From IMG/VR virus record IMGVR_UViG_3300048839_001250, positions 1-45,611 of that record: 45,611 bases of DNA; one strand, given 5' to 3'. The DNA is from a virus. Every line of letters begins with the position of its first letter. The first letter of the stretch is position 1. Of the stretch, positions 15,592-22,696 are shown one piece after another. The notes beneath the pieces were generated by a model. The model ran no database searches. It was not told where the DNA came from and worked only from the letters and a program-made list of their open reading frames with translations. A program made the translations under genes and the position numbers.

Positions 15592-15620
15592 TCGACCGCG
15601 CGCGCGCCGCCGCCCACGAT
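15592..15620 (+). promoter_or_regulatory. TCGACC-class promoter before the head protease
   Basis: TCGACC (15592-15597), 17 nt, CACGAT (15615-15620), GGCGGC, ATG at 15627. Leaderless arrangement. Confidence 0.7.
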
Positions 15621-15626
15621 GGCGGC

Positions 15627-16757
15627 ATGGCCCGCGCGTTTCGCCTCGACCACGGCAACCTCCGCTCGCCCCAGCGCACGCCGCAGGGGTTCCTCCGCGT
15701 CGACGGCTACGCGAGCCGGGTCGGCGTGTTCGAGTACCGCAACCCCGACGGGACGACGCGGCGCGAGCTGCGGCTACCGGAGGAGGTGTTCCGCGCCGAC
15801 GCGCTCGCCGGGTTCGAGGGCGCGCCGCTGACGCACGGCCACCCGTCCGAGCCGGTCACCGCCGCCAACGTGCGGCGCTACGAGGTCGGCACCGTCACCG
15901 GGCCGGCGCGGCGCGACGGCGACCACGTCGCCGCGTCGATCGTCGTGAAGGACCCGGCCGTCATCGCCGCGCTCGAGCACGGCGCCACCGGGCTGTCGGT
16001 CGGCTACGACGTCGACCTCGACGACTCGCCCGGCGTGCACCCGCAGTGGGGCCGCTACGACGCGATCCAGCGCAACATCGTCGTCAACCACCTCGCCGTC
16101 GGTGTCGACCCCCGCGCGGGCCACACCGCGCGCGTGCGGATGGACGCCGCGGAGCAGGTCGTGCAGACGTCTGCACGCGAGGATCTCGACCGCTCGGACG
16201 CGCCGCCCGAGCATGGCGACATGAAGACCGACAAGCAGCGTGCCGACGAGGCCGAGGCGATGGTCGCGACGCTCCGCGCCGAGGTCACCCGGCTCGAGGG
16301 GCTCGTCGCGTCCGGCGCCACGGCCGCCGAGTCCGAGGCCATCCAGCGCGAGCGCACCCGCGCGGACGCCGCCGAGTCGCAGGTGTCGCGGTTCGGCGAG
16401 CTGCTCGAGCGGCGCGCCGACGAGCGCGCCAAGCTGCGCCTGGAGGCGCGTGCGATCCTCGGCGAGGCGTTCCGCGCCGACTCGCTCACCGACCGGCAGA
16501 TCCAGGAGGCGGTCATCAAGCGCCTCGACAGCTCGGTCGACGTCCGCAGCGAGAACGACGACCAGGTCCGCGGCCGGTACGTGACGCTCGTCGAGCTCCA
16601 CGGCCGCAACGCCACGAACCAGGCGCGCGTCGGCGACATCCTGGCCAAGCAGCGCACCGACAGCGGCGCGCCGACCTCCGTGGCGCCCAACGCCTACGAG
16701 GACCACGTCAACAACGCCTGGCGCAAGACCCTCAACCCCGACCACGGGAAGGCCTGA
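15627..16757 (+). CDS. DUF2213 prohead protease with C-terminal scaffold domain
   Basis: 376 residues. Residues 1-180 match DUF2213: FLRVDGYASRVGVFEYRNPDG, the motif LTHGHPSEPVTAANV, and IVVNHLAVGVDPRAG with a conserved His and Gly. The family is a prohead protease related to the serine-type assembly proteases, which cut scaffold and capsid during maturation. Residues 200-300 are highly charged and predicted coiled coil (RADEAEAMVATLRAEVTRLE), a scaffolding domain. Within the gene a promoter-like site and an ATG at 16221 would make the scaffold alone. A 16-bp palindrome (16161-16176) lies between the two domains. Confidence 0.82.
   Translation: MARAFRLDHGNLRSPQRTPQGFLRVDGYASRVGVFEYRNPDGTTRRELRLPEEVFRADALAGFEGAPLTHGHPSEPVTAANVRRYEVGTVTGPARRDGDHVAASIVVKDPAVIAALEHGATGLSVGYDVDLDDSPGVHPQWGRYDAIQRNIVVNHLAVGVDPRAGHTARVRMDAAEQVVQTSAREDLDRSDAPPEHGDMKTDKQRADEAEAMVATLRAEVTRLEGLVASGATAAESEAIQRERTRADAAESQVSRFGELLERRADERAKLRLEARAILGEAFRADSLTDRQIQEAVIKRLDSSVDVRSENDDQVRGRYVTLVELHGRNATNQARVGDILAKQRTDSGAPTSVAPNAYEDHVNNAWRKTLNPDHGKA
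16161..16176. promoter_or_regulatory. 16-bp palindrome copy 2
   Basis: Perfect GTGCAGACGTCTGCAC, inside the protease coding region. It ends 9 bp before the -35 of the internal promoter at 16186-16214, a position where a bound protein could activate or block it. Confidence 0.75.
16186..16214 (+). promoter_or_regulatory. Internal TCGACC-class promoter for a free scaffold protein
   Basis: TCGACC (16186-16191), 17 nt, GAGCAT (16209-16214), GGCGAC, ATG at 16221, in frame with the protease gene. It lies wholly inside coding sequence. Confidence 0.65.
16221..16757 (+). CDS. Scaffolding protein from internal start (178 aa)
   Basis: In-frame internal start MKTDKQRADEAEAMVATLRA giving the coiled-coil part of the protease-scaffold protein alone. 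Phages such as lambda (C/Nu3) make a free scaffold from inside the protease gene in the same way. Here the support is a promoter-like site with leaderless spacing right before this ATG, and the domain boundary at the same point. The protein would fill the prohead interior and be cut out on maturation. Confidence 0.65.
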   Translation: MKTDKQRADEAEAMVATLRAEVTRLEGLVASGATAAESEAIQRERTRADAAESQVSRFGELLERRADERAKLRLEARAILGEAFRADSLTDRQIQEAVIKRLDSSVDVRSENDDQVRGRYVTLVELHGRNATNQARVGDILAKQRTDSGAPTSVAPNAYEDHVNNAWRKTLNPDHGKA

Positions 16758-16760
16758 TCC

Positions 16761-17285
16761 ATGTCCCAGACCGCCGTCCTCGCGACGCCGCTGCCCGGCC
16801 TGCCCGGTGACCTCGGCGATCACTACACCGCCACCGACGGTGACCTCGTCACCGCCATCAACGGCCACGCGTCCGCCGGCCTGGTCGCCGGCATCGCGGT
16901 CGCCGCCGCCGCCGCCGAGGGCGAGGTGACGCCGATGGCGGCCGCGGCCACGACCCCGTTCGGCGTCGTCCTGCGCGAGTTCTCCGACCCGGCGAAGCTC
17001 GCCGCGGCCGGGGGCTTCGCGCCCGACACCCTCATGACCATCGGCCGCCGCGGGCGGTTCTGGGTCTACATCGAGGAGAACGTCGCCATCGGCGGCGACG
17101 TCCGCGTGCGCCACACGGCGGCTGGCGCCGAGATCGCCGGCGCGTTCCGCTCGACCGCGGACGGCACCGACTGCACCGACCTCACCGACATGGGCGCGCG
17201 GTGGGTGACGGCCGGCACCGCCGGCGGCGCCGCGCTGCTCGAGATCGACTTCTCCAACAGCTCGCTCGCCGCGGCCGACGTCTGA
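16761..17285 (+). CDS. Capsid cement / head decoration protein
   Basis: 174 residues. Ala-rich beta protein with TATDGDLVTAINGHASAGLV, PFGVVLREFSD, IGRRGRFWVYIEENVAIGGDVRVRH. This matches the layout of the structural cement proteins that sit between protease and major capsid protein genes in small myo- and podoviruses. It stabilises the shell from outside. Directly before the capsid gene, with GGGAAGG as ribosome binding site. Confidence 0.7.
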   Translation: MSQTAVLATPLPGLPGDLGDHYTATDGDLVTAINGHASAGLVAGIAVAAAAAEGEVTPMAAAATTPFGVVLREFSDPAKLAAAGGFAPDTLMTIGRRGRFWVYIEENVAIGGDVRVRHTAAGAEIAGAFRSTADGTDCTDLTDMGARWVTAGTAGGAALLEIDFSNSSLAAADV

Positions 17286-17309
17286 TCCACCCCAAGGGAC
17301 ACCACCGCC

Positions 17310-18275
17310 ATGAAGCACAACGTCCAGGCCGTCGCGGCCAGCCAGCGTCTCGACGCGAACGAGACGATCTTCCTCTCGCGCGAGCTCGAGTCGAAGGACC
17401 CGGCGCGGTACATGGAGCTCTACGCCGGGCTCCGGGCGCGGCGCTTCGTGCCGCCCATCAACAACATCTCCCCCTACGACGAGTCGTACAGCTACTCGAT
17501 GTGGGGCATCCAGGGCGAGGCCAAGGCGCACGGCAAGCGCGCCAAGGACCTGCGCCAGGTCAGCGTGAAGCGCACCGAGTGGACGCGGCGGATCGTCCCG
17601 GTCACCGCCTCCTACGGGTGGTCGGTGACGGCGATCCGCGCGGCGGCCCAGAAGGGCATCCCGCTCGACGACGTCACGGTGATCGCGGCGATGTCGGCCA
17701 TCGAGCGCAAGCTCGACCGGCTGATCGCGCTCGGCGACAGCCAGCTCGGCTTCACCGGCCTGCTGAACGACGCCGCGATCATCTCCGGCAACACCGTCAC
17801 CGCGGTGTCCAACTTCTCCACCGCGCAGAACAAGTACGACTCGCTCGTCAAGCTCGTCTCGGACACGCGCGCGCGTCTGCAGCACGCGGCGGAGCTGCCG
17901 TCCGGGGACAACATCCCCGCGTTCGACCGCTTCATGATCCTGCTGCCGCCGAGCGACTACGCGACCTGCAAGTCGACGCCGATCTCGACGTCCGACTCGC
18001 GGTCGATCCTGACCGTGCTCGAGCAGAACCTGGGCGAGTGGCTCGCCGGCGTCGCGGAGTGGTCGCTGCTCGAGAACCTCGACAGCGGCACCGAGGGGCG
18101 CGCGGTGTGCTACCCCCTCAACCCGATGGCGCTCGGCCACGCCACCGCGCGCAACTACACCGAGGAGCCGCCGCAGGCCGACGGCCTCGACATCAACGTC
18201 CCGTGCCACGCAGCGTCGGGCGGGACGGTGATCCGCTACCCGGTGGCCTTCAGCTACATGCGGCTGGGGGCCTGA
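17310..18275 (+). CDS. Major capsid protein, DUF2184 family
   Basis: 321 residues. The core RRFVPPINNISPYDESYSYS, SVKRTEWTRRIVPVTASYGWSV, FTGLLNDAAI and LPPSDYATC corresponds to DUF2184, a HK97-fold major capsid family ('E...VPV...YGYS' and 'GLLN' patterns). Forms the icosahedral shell. AAGGGA 13 bases upstream. Position after the cement protein and before the head-tail connector genes fits. Confidence 0.88.
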   Translation: MKHNVQAVAASQRLDANETIFLSRELESKDPARYMELYAGLRARRFVPPINNISPYDESYSYSMWGIQGEAKAHGKRAKDLRQVSVKRTEWTRRIVPVTASYGWSVTAIRAAAQKGIPLDDVTVIAAMSAIERKLDRLIALGDSQLGFTGLLNDAAIISGNTVTAVSNFSTAQNKYDSLVKLVSDTRARLQHAAELPSGDNIPAFDRFMILLPPSDYATCKSTPISTSDSRSILTVLEQNLGEWLAGVAEWSLLENLDSGTEGRAVCYPLNPMALGHATARNYTEEPPQADGLDINVPCHAASGGTVIRYPVAFSYMRLGA

Positions 18276-18277
18276 TC

Positions 18278-18463
18278 GTGCCGTCGCCGGCGATGCAGCG
18301 TCACCTCGCGCGGCGCGCGGCGCTGCGCCGTGAGCGCGAGCTCGCGGCGGCGGGCGTGGCGGGCAAGCCGGCGGCGACCGTCCCCGCCGAGGCGCCCGCG
18401 CCGGCACCGGCCAGCACCGCTCCGGCGGCGCCGGCCTCGACCAAGCAGCGCGGCCGGGGCTGA
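18278..18463 (+). CDS. Small Arg/Ala/Pro-rich protein (61 aa)
   Basis: GTG start, 61 residues; an ATG at 18293 is an alternative. MQRHLARRAALRRERELAAA is a basic helix, followed by a Pro/Ala tail ending KQRGRG. No family recognised. Small basic proteins at this place after the capsid gene are common in phage head operons. Confidence 0.5.
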   Translation: MPSPAMQRHLARRAALRRERELAAAGVAGKPAATVPAEAPAPAPASTAPAAPASTKQRGRG

Positions 18464-18466
18464 CCC

Positions 18467-18838
18467 GTGGCGGCGATCGCCTGGGCGGACGTCACGGCGA
18501 TGGCGCCCGAGCTGGCGACCGTCGACGTCGGCGCGCAGGTCACCATCCTCGCGCACGTCAACGCCGCGCTGAGCGTCGCGACGTTCGGCGGCGAGGCGGC
18601 GCCGCGGCTGCGGCTCGCCCGCATCCTGCTCGCGGCGCACTTCGGGACCGTGGCGCTCTCGGGCGGCGCGGCGCCGGCCGGCCCGGTGGTGTCCGAGTCG
18701 GCGGGCGGCCTGTCGCGCACCTACGCGCAGGCCAGCGCCGGCGGCGCGGCGGACAGCGCCTGGTCGAGCACGTCCTACGGGCGCGAGCTCGCCGCCCTCA
18801 TCCGCTCGAGCGCGGCGCGGCTGCCGGTGGTGGCCTGA
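18467..18838 (+). CDS. Head-tail connector, DUF4054-like
   Basis: 123 residues from a GTG. MAAIAWADVTAMAPELATVD, then RLARILLAAHFGTVALSG and SSTSYGRELAALIRSSAARL. The 'F/W...P.....D' opening, 'A...L.AH' helix and 'T.YG..Y/L..L' end are the hallmarks of DUF4054 connector proteins that bind below the portal. The stop overlaps the next ATG by ATG-A coupling. Confidence 0.65.
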   Translation: MAAIAWADVTAMAPELATVDVGAQVTILAHVNAALSVATFGGEAAPRLRLARILLAAHFGTVALSGGAAPAGPVVSESAGGLSRTYAQASAGGAADSAWSSTSYGRELAALIRSSAARLPVVA

Positions 18839-19290
18839 TGGCCATCACCGTCAAGATCGACGACCGCGAGTGGCGCCGCATCGCGCGCAACGTCGAGCAG
18901 CTGCTCAAGGACCAGCGCGTGCGGGTCGGCATCCTGGGCGACGGTCGCAACGCGACGATCGGCGCGGTCCACGAGTTCGGCTCGCCGGCGCGCGGCATCC
19001 CGGAGCGCAGCTTCCTGCGCGCGTCCCTGCGCAAGATGCGGGCGACGGGGCAGCTCGCCGGCATGACCGAGCGGATCTCGCGCGCCATCCTGACCGGCAA
19101 GCTGGCGCCCGTGCGCGGCCTGCAGATGCTCGGCGCGTGGGCGAGCGCGCAGGTCAAGTCGCACATCGTCGACACCAACATCCCGCCGCCGCTGTCGCCG
19201 CGCACGATCGCGCGCAAGGGCTCCGATCGCGCCCTGGTCGACACCAGCCAGATGCTCAACGCGATCACCTGGTCCGTCGAGGGCAAGTGA
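18838..19290 (+). CDS. Head-completion / tail-attachment protein (HK97 gp10 or Mu gpG type)
   Basis: 150 residues. DQRVRVGILGDGRNATIGAV, HEFGSPARGIPERSFLRASL and IARKGSDRALVDTSQMLNAI are typical of the phage virion morphogenesis family, where 'HEFG...IP.RSF(L/M)R' and 'PL.DTG.L..SI' are the conserved blocks. It shapes the head-tail joint. Overlaps its neighbours by 1 to 4 bp. Confidence 0.78.
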   Translation: MAITVKIDDREWRRIARNVEQLLKDQRVRVGILGDGRNATIGAVHEFGSPARGIPERSFLRASLRKMRATGQLAGMTERISRAILTGKLAPVRGLQMLGAWASAQVKSHIVDTNIPPPLSPRTIARKGSDRALVDTSQMLNAITWSVEGK

Positions 19291-19652
19291 TGGCGCTGCG
19301 CGGCGCCATCGGCTCGCTGTCGACCGGGGTCTACACGGTCACCCGCACCGCGCCCGGGACGTACGACGCCAACGGCAAGTTCGTCGCCGGCGCCACGTCG
19401 GTCCTCGTCGGCGTCGTCGCCACCGTGCAGCCGGTGAGCGGCCGCCAGCTCCGCGACGTGCCCGAGGGACAGCGGGGCGACGAGCTGCGTGTCCTCTACA
19501 CCGAGACCGAGCTGTGGCCGCGCACGCCGAGCCAGGCAGGGGACCGCATCACCCTGGACGGCGAGGCGTGGGTCATCGTGCGCGCCGAGCGGTGGCAGGG
19601 GCTCGGCGGCGTGCACTGGCGCGCCTACGCCGCGCGGCAGGTGACCCCGTGA
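19290..19652 (+). CDS. Neck / head-closure-like protein (120 aa)
   Basis: ATG overlapping the previous TGA. Beta-rich: TGVYTVTRTAPGTYDANGKF, VATVQPVSGRQLRDVPEGQR, LWPRTPSQAGDRITLDGEAW. The 'A.VQP..G..L..LPEG.R....' block occurs in neck proteins located between connector and terminator genes. Likely head closure protein. Confidence 0.6.
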   Translation: MALRGAIGSLSTGVYTVTRTAPGTYDANGKFVAGATSVLVGVVATVQPVSGRQLRDVPEGQRGDELRVLYTETELWPRTPSQAGDRITLDGEAWVIVRAERWQGLGGVHWRAYAARQVTP

Positions 19653-20206
19653 TCAGCTGGGTGGCGCTCGAGAACGCGATCCACGCCTGGATCGTCGCCG
19701 GGACGCAGCTCGCCGCGACCCAGGTGATCTGGGCCGGGCAGGGCGGGCCGCAGCCGGCGGGCGTCTACGCCGTGCTGCGCCTGTCCGAGCTGCGCCGCGT
19801 CGGCCACGACTGGCGCGACGTGGTCGAGGTCGTGGACCCCGATCCGGGCGGGGAGCTTGAGCACCACGTCCGCGGCCCGCGCACGCTGAACCTGTCGATC
19901 CAGGTCTTCGGCGCGCCGCTGGCGGGCGCCAGCCGCGGCGCCGCGCTGCTCGAGCGCGCGCTGACCGCGCGGGCCCTGCCGTTCGTCGCCGAGGCGCTGC
20001 GCGCCGGCGGGGTCGGCGTCGGCGCGGTCGACGCCATCACCGAGCTCGACGGCGACCGGGACGGGCAGTTCGAGTCGCGGGCGCTGGTCGACGTGACGAT
20101 CCACGTCGCCGCCGACCTGGTCGAGCTCGGCACGTACATCGAGCGCGCCGAGGTCGAGAACGACGTCTCGGACACGACGACCTGGCTGCCCGACCCGCCG
20201 CCGTGA
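19649..20206 (+). CDS. Tail terminator-like protein (phage neck terminator gp12-like)
   Basis: 185 residues from the GTG of a 4-bp overlap. VISWVALENAIHAWIVAGTQ, VIWAGQGGPQPAGVYAVLRL, then beta strands RTLNLSIQVFGA and ALVDVTIHVAA. This order resembles the neck terminator family ('VIW..Q..P.P..PY..L.L...'), which closes the tail tube. It is the last gene before the sheath promoter region. Confidence 0.65.
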   Translation: MISWVALENAIHAWIVAGTQLAATQVIWAGQGGPQPAGVYAVLRLSELRRVGHDWRDVVEVVDPDPGGELEHHVRGPRTLNLSIQVFGAPLAGASRGAALLERALTARALPFVAEALRAGGVGVGAVDAITELDGDRDGQFESRALVDVTIHVAADLVELGTYIERAEVENDVSDTTTWLPDPPP

Positions 20207-20222
20207 CCGGCGCCGCGGGCCC

Positions 20223-20238
20223 GTGCAGACGTCTGCAC
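20223..20238. promoter_or_regulatory. 16-bp palindrome copy 3 (intergenic)
   Basis: Perfect GTGCAGACGTCTGCAC in the 102-bp gap between the terminator and sheath genes, the only copy outside coding DNA, 17 bp before the -35 of the sheath promoter. Its presence without coding need argues that the palindrome is selected as DNA. Confidence 0.8.
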
Positions 20239-20255
20239 GCCCGGCCCTGCCCATC

Positions 20256-20284
20256 TCGACCGACCACCCGCGCCGTCGGAGCCT
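20256..20284 (+). promoter_or_regulatory. TCGACC-class promoter for the tail operon
   Basis: TCGACC (20256-20261), 17 nt, GAGCCT (20279-20284), 7 nt, ATG at 20292, which opens a six-codon leader peptide rather than the sheath gene itself. Confidence 0.7.
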
Positions 20285-20291
20285 AGGCCAC

Positions 20292-20312
20292 ATGGAGGCC
20301 TGCCCGCGATGA
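20292..20312 (+). CDS. Leader peptide MEACPR, coupled to the sheath gene
   Basis: Starts where a leaderless mRNA from 20256-20284 would start. It reads MEACPR, and its TGA overlaps the sheath ATG (CGATGA). Ribosomes finishing the leader could restart on the sheath gene. The same design is seen at 45258-45302. Confidence 0.5.
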   Translation: MEACPR

Positions 20313-21640
20313 CGCTGACCGACCACGTCCAGCTCGCGATCACCGTCGACAACGTGGGCATCGCGCGCGCGGGGTTCGGCGTGCCGCTGATCCTGTCGCA
20401 CAACGCCGCGTTCGCCGAGCGCGTCCGCTACTACACGAGCCTCGCCGGCGTCGCCGCCGACTTCGCGGTGACCAGCTCGCCGGAGTACCGGGCCGCCGCG
20501 GCGGTGTTCGCCCAGTCGCCGCGCCCGAGCAAGCTCGCGATCGGCCGCGCCGCGCTCAAGCCGACGCAGGTGTTCACGCTCAGCGTCGCGACGGTGCGCA
20601 ACAGCCACACCTACCAGATCAAGGTCAAGGGCCAGGGGTTCGCCGACGCCACCGCCGAATACAGCTCCGACGCCAGCGCCACCGACGGCGAGATCGCCAC
20701 CGGGCTGGTTGCCGCCCTCAACGCGGTGACGGGCAACAACTACACCGCGGCAGGCGCCACCTCGCCGTTCACGGTCACGGGCGACGCGGCCGGCAGCTGG
20801 TTCAGCCTCGAGGTCGTGTCGGTCGACGACCTGTCGATCGCGCAGACCCACGCCGACCCGGGCGTCGCCACCGACCTCGCCGCGATCGCGCTCGCCGACC
20901 CGGGCTGGTACGGCCTGATCACGCTGTACAACAGCGAGGCGCTCGTCAACGCCGCGGCGGCGTGGGCCGAGTCGAACGGCAAGCTCTACGTCCCGGACAC
21001 CAACGCCAGCGCCAGCGTCACCGCGGCGTCGGGCGGCGGCGACGTCCTCGACGACATCCGCACCGGCAGCTACACGCGCACGATGGGCGTGTACCACCCG
21101 AGCCCCGCGGCGTTCCTCGCCGCGGCGTGGATGGGCCGCTGGCTGCCGACCGAGCCGGGCCAGGCCACCGCCAAGTTCAAGACGCTGGCCGGCGTCGACG
21201 CCGTCGTGCTGACGGCGACGCACAAGACCAACCTGCGCGCCAAGCGCGGCAACAGCTACGAGGAGATCGCGGGCCGCCCGATCACGTGGGAGGGCACGGT
21301 CGGCTCGACCGTCTACGGCTTCCTCGACGTCCGCCGCGACGTCGACTGGCTCGACGACGAGGTCAGCAAGTCGGTGTTCGGCGTGCTCGCCGGCGCCGAC
21401 AAGGTGCCGTACACCAGCGAGGGCATCGCGATGGTGGAGGGCGCGGTGCGCGGCGCCGTCGCGCGCGCGGTCACCCAGGGCGTGCTCGCCCCGGGCTCGA
21501 CCAGCGTCGAGGCGCCGGACATCGCCGACGTCGCGCCGGCGGACAAGTCGGCGCGCCAGCTCCGCGACGTGAAGTTCGCCGGCACGCTCGCCGGCGCGAT
21601 CCACTCGGTCATCCCCCTCAACGGCGTCGTCTCGTTCTGA
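20309..21640 (+). CDS. Contractile tail sheath protein, DUF3383 family
   Basis: 443 residues. Begins DHVQLAITVDNVGIARAGFG; includes FAQSPRPSKLAIGRA, WYGLITLYNSEALVNAAAAWAESNGKLY, MGVYHPSPAAFLAAAWMGRW and TNLRAKRGNSYEEIAG. DUF3383 proteins are the sheath of small contractile-tailed phages; the 'P......P..V..G.' start and 'WMG..L' block fit. Presence shows a myovirus. Translation probably depends on the short leader that overlaps its start. Confidence 0.85.
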   Translation: MTLTDHVQLAITVDNVGIARAGFGVPLILSHNAAFAERVRYYTSLAGVAADFAVTSSPEYRAAAAVFAQSPRPSKLAIGRAALKPTQVFTLSVATVRNSHTYQIKVKGQGFADATAEYSSDASATDGEIATGLVAALNAVTGNNYTAAGATSPFTVTGDAAGSWFSLEVVSVDDLSIAQTHADPGVATDLAAIALADPGWYGLITLYNSEALVNAAAAWAESNGKLYVPDTNASASVTAASGGGDVLDDIRTGSYTRTMGVYHPSPAAFLAAAWMGRWLPTEPGQATAKFKTLAGVDAVVLTATHKTNLRAKRGNSYEEIAGRPITWEGTVGSTVYGFLDVRRDVDWLDDEVSKSVFGVLAGADKVPYTSEGIAMVEGAVRGAVARAVTQGVLAPGSTSVEAPDIADVAPADKSARQLRDVKFAGTLAGAIHSVIPLNGVVSF

Positions 21641-21666
21641 TCTGACCCCCACCACCGAGGACCACC

Positions 21667-22098
21667 ATGCTCCGCCAGTACGACCCGCGCGACGTCATCG
21701 TGACCTGGGGGCCGCTGCTCCTCCAGGGGTTCTCGGACGGCACGTTCGTGTCCGCCGAGTACGACGAGGACGCGGTGACCAAGCACGTCGGCGCGCAGGG
21801 CGCCGTCACCGCCACGGTCAGCGCCAACCGCGGCGGCAAGGTGACGGTCACGATCGGCCAGGCCTCGTCGACCAACGACGCCCTGTCGCTGATCGCCGCG
21901 GCGCAGCGCCAGCCCGGCGCCGGCCTGCAGCGCCACGCGCTGATGGTCAAGCACGTCAACGGGACGACGCTGATCGCCGCGGCCGAGGCGTGGATCCAGA
22001 AGGTGCCCAACACCGAGTTCGGCGCCGAGCACGCCGCGCGCGAGTGGATCTTCGACTGCGCCGAGCTCGAGGCGCACGTGGGCGGGAGCGTCCGCTGA
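21667..22098 (+). CDS. Tail tube protein, DUF3277 family
   Basis: 143 residues: MLRQYDPRDVIVTWGPLLLQ, GTFVSAEYDEDAVTKHVGAQ, GGKVTVTIGQASSTNDALS. This is the DUF3277 tube pattern ('YDP..V.V......I.GFADGTFI...Y.ED.....G..G'). Polymerises as hexamer rings inside the sheath. GAGGACC upstream serves as ribosome binding site. Confidence 0.85.
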   Translation: MLRQYDPRDVIVTWGPLLLQGFSDGTFVSAEYDEDAVTKHVGAQGAVTATVSANRGGKVTVTIGQASSTNDALSLIAAAQRQPGAGLQRHALMVKHVNGTTLIAAAEAWIQKVPNTEFGAEHAAREWIFDCAELEAHVGGSVR

Positions 22099-22517
22099 TG
22101 GCGGGGCCGCAGACCAAGACGATCGACGGCCTGGCGGTCACGTGCGCGCCGCTGGACGGCTGGGACGGCTGGGCGCTGCTGCCCGACATCGCGGGCGTGC
22201 TCGGGCCGCTGCTGAGCGCGCGCGCGGCGAACGCCGACGAGGTCGACCTCGAGCAGCTCCTGCGCGAGGCGTCCAAGGCCCTCGCCGGCGAGCGTTTGCC
22301 GGAGCTGATGGTGCGCCTGATGCGCAACACGGTGATCGTCGCGCCGGGCCCGAGCGGGCCGGTCAAGCACGAGGTCCGGGACCGCGCCACCTTCTCGCTC
22401 GCGTTCAGCGGAGAGCGGTTCTGGTCGGCCCCGAAGGTCGCCGCGTTCGCGTTCGAGGTGACGTACGGAAATTTTTCCGCCGCGCTCGCCCAGTTCGCCG
22501 CCGTGGCGACGGGGTAG
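22098..22517 (+). CDS. Tail assembly chaperone, short (0-frame) product
   Basis: 139 residues from the ATG overlapping the tube stop: TKTIDGLAVTCAPLDGWDGW, then LPELMVRLMRNTVIVAPG and ERFWSAPKVAAFAFEVTYGN. Lies between tube and tape measure, the standard place for the G/GT-like chaperone pair that coats the tape measure during tail assembly. Near its end is a -1 slippery heptamer (22469-22475) leading into an open frame to 22696. Confidence 0.8.
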   Translation: MAGPQTKTIDGLAVTCAPLDGWDGWALLPDIAGVLGPLLSARAANADEVDLEQLLREASKALAGERLPELMVRLMRNTVIVAPGPSGPVKHEVRDRATFSLAFSGERFWSAPKVAAFAFEVTYGNFSAALAQFAAVATG

Positions 22518-22696
22518 CGCTCCGCGGCCTGCAGCCGGAGCACGAGCGCCTGTGGCCGTGCTACCGGCTCCTGCTCGAGGGCAAGGCGACCTGGACTGAG
22601 ATCGGGACCATGAGCTTCGACGACGTCGACCTCCTCAACCTCGCCCTCGACGCCTGGCAGGCGGCCGAGGCCGATGCGGCGCGGAAGGTGCGCTGA
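22098..22696 (+). CDS. Tail assembly chaperone, -1 frameshift fusion (199 aa)
   Basis: Reading 22098-22475 in frame 0 and then 22475-22696 in frame -1 gives 199 residues. The added part includes RGLQPEHERLWPCYRLLLEG and DVDLLNLALDAWQAAEADAA and ends just before the tape-measure start. This mirrors lambda gpGT, where a small fraction of ribosomes slip. The C-terminal T-like part has no ATG start of its own in the slip-site region, supporting the fusion. Confidence 0.82.
22469..22475 (+). other. -1 ribosomal slippery site A AAT TTT
   Basis: Heptamer of the form X XXY YYZ in exact frame (GGA AAT TTT TCC). GGAAATTTTTCC is the most A/T-rich stretch in this gene and stands out in very G+C-rich DNA, so it is kept for a purpose. 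It lies at the end of the chaperone, as in lambda-like tail operons. Confidence 0.85.

Noticed and set aside
15774-18407. 877-codon minus-strand frame opposite protease and capsid genes
   Set aside because: Shadow of the capsid operon; no conserved block, start or promoter.
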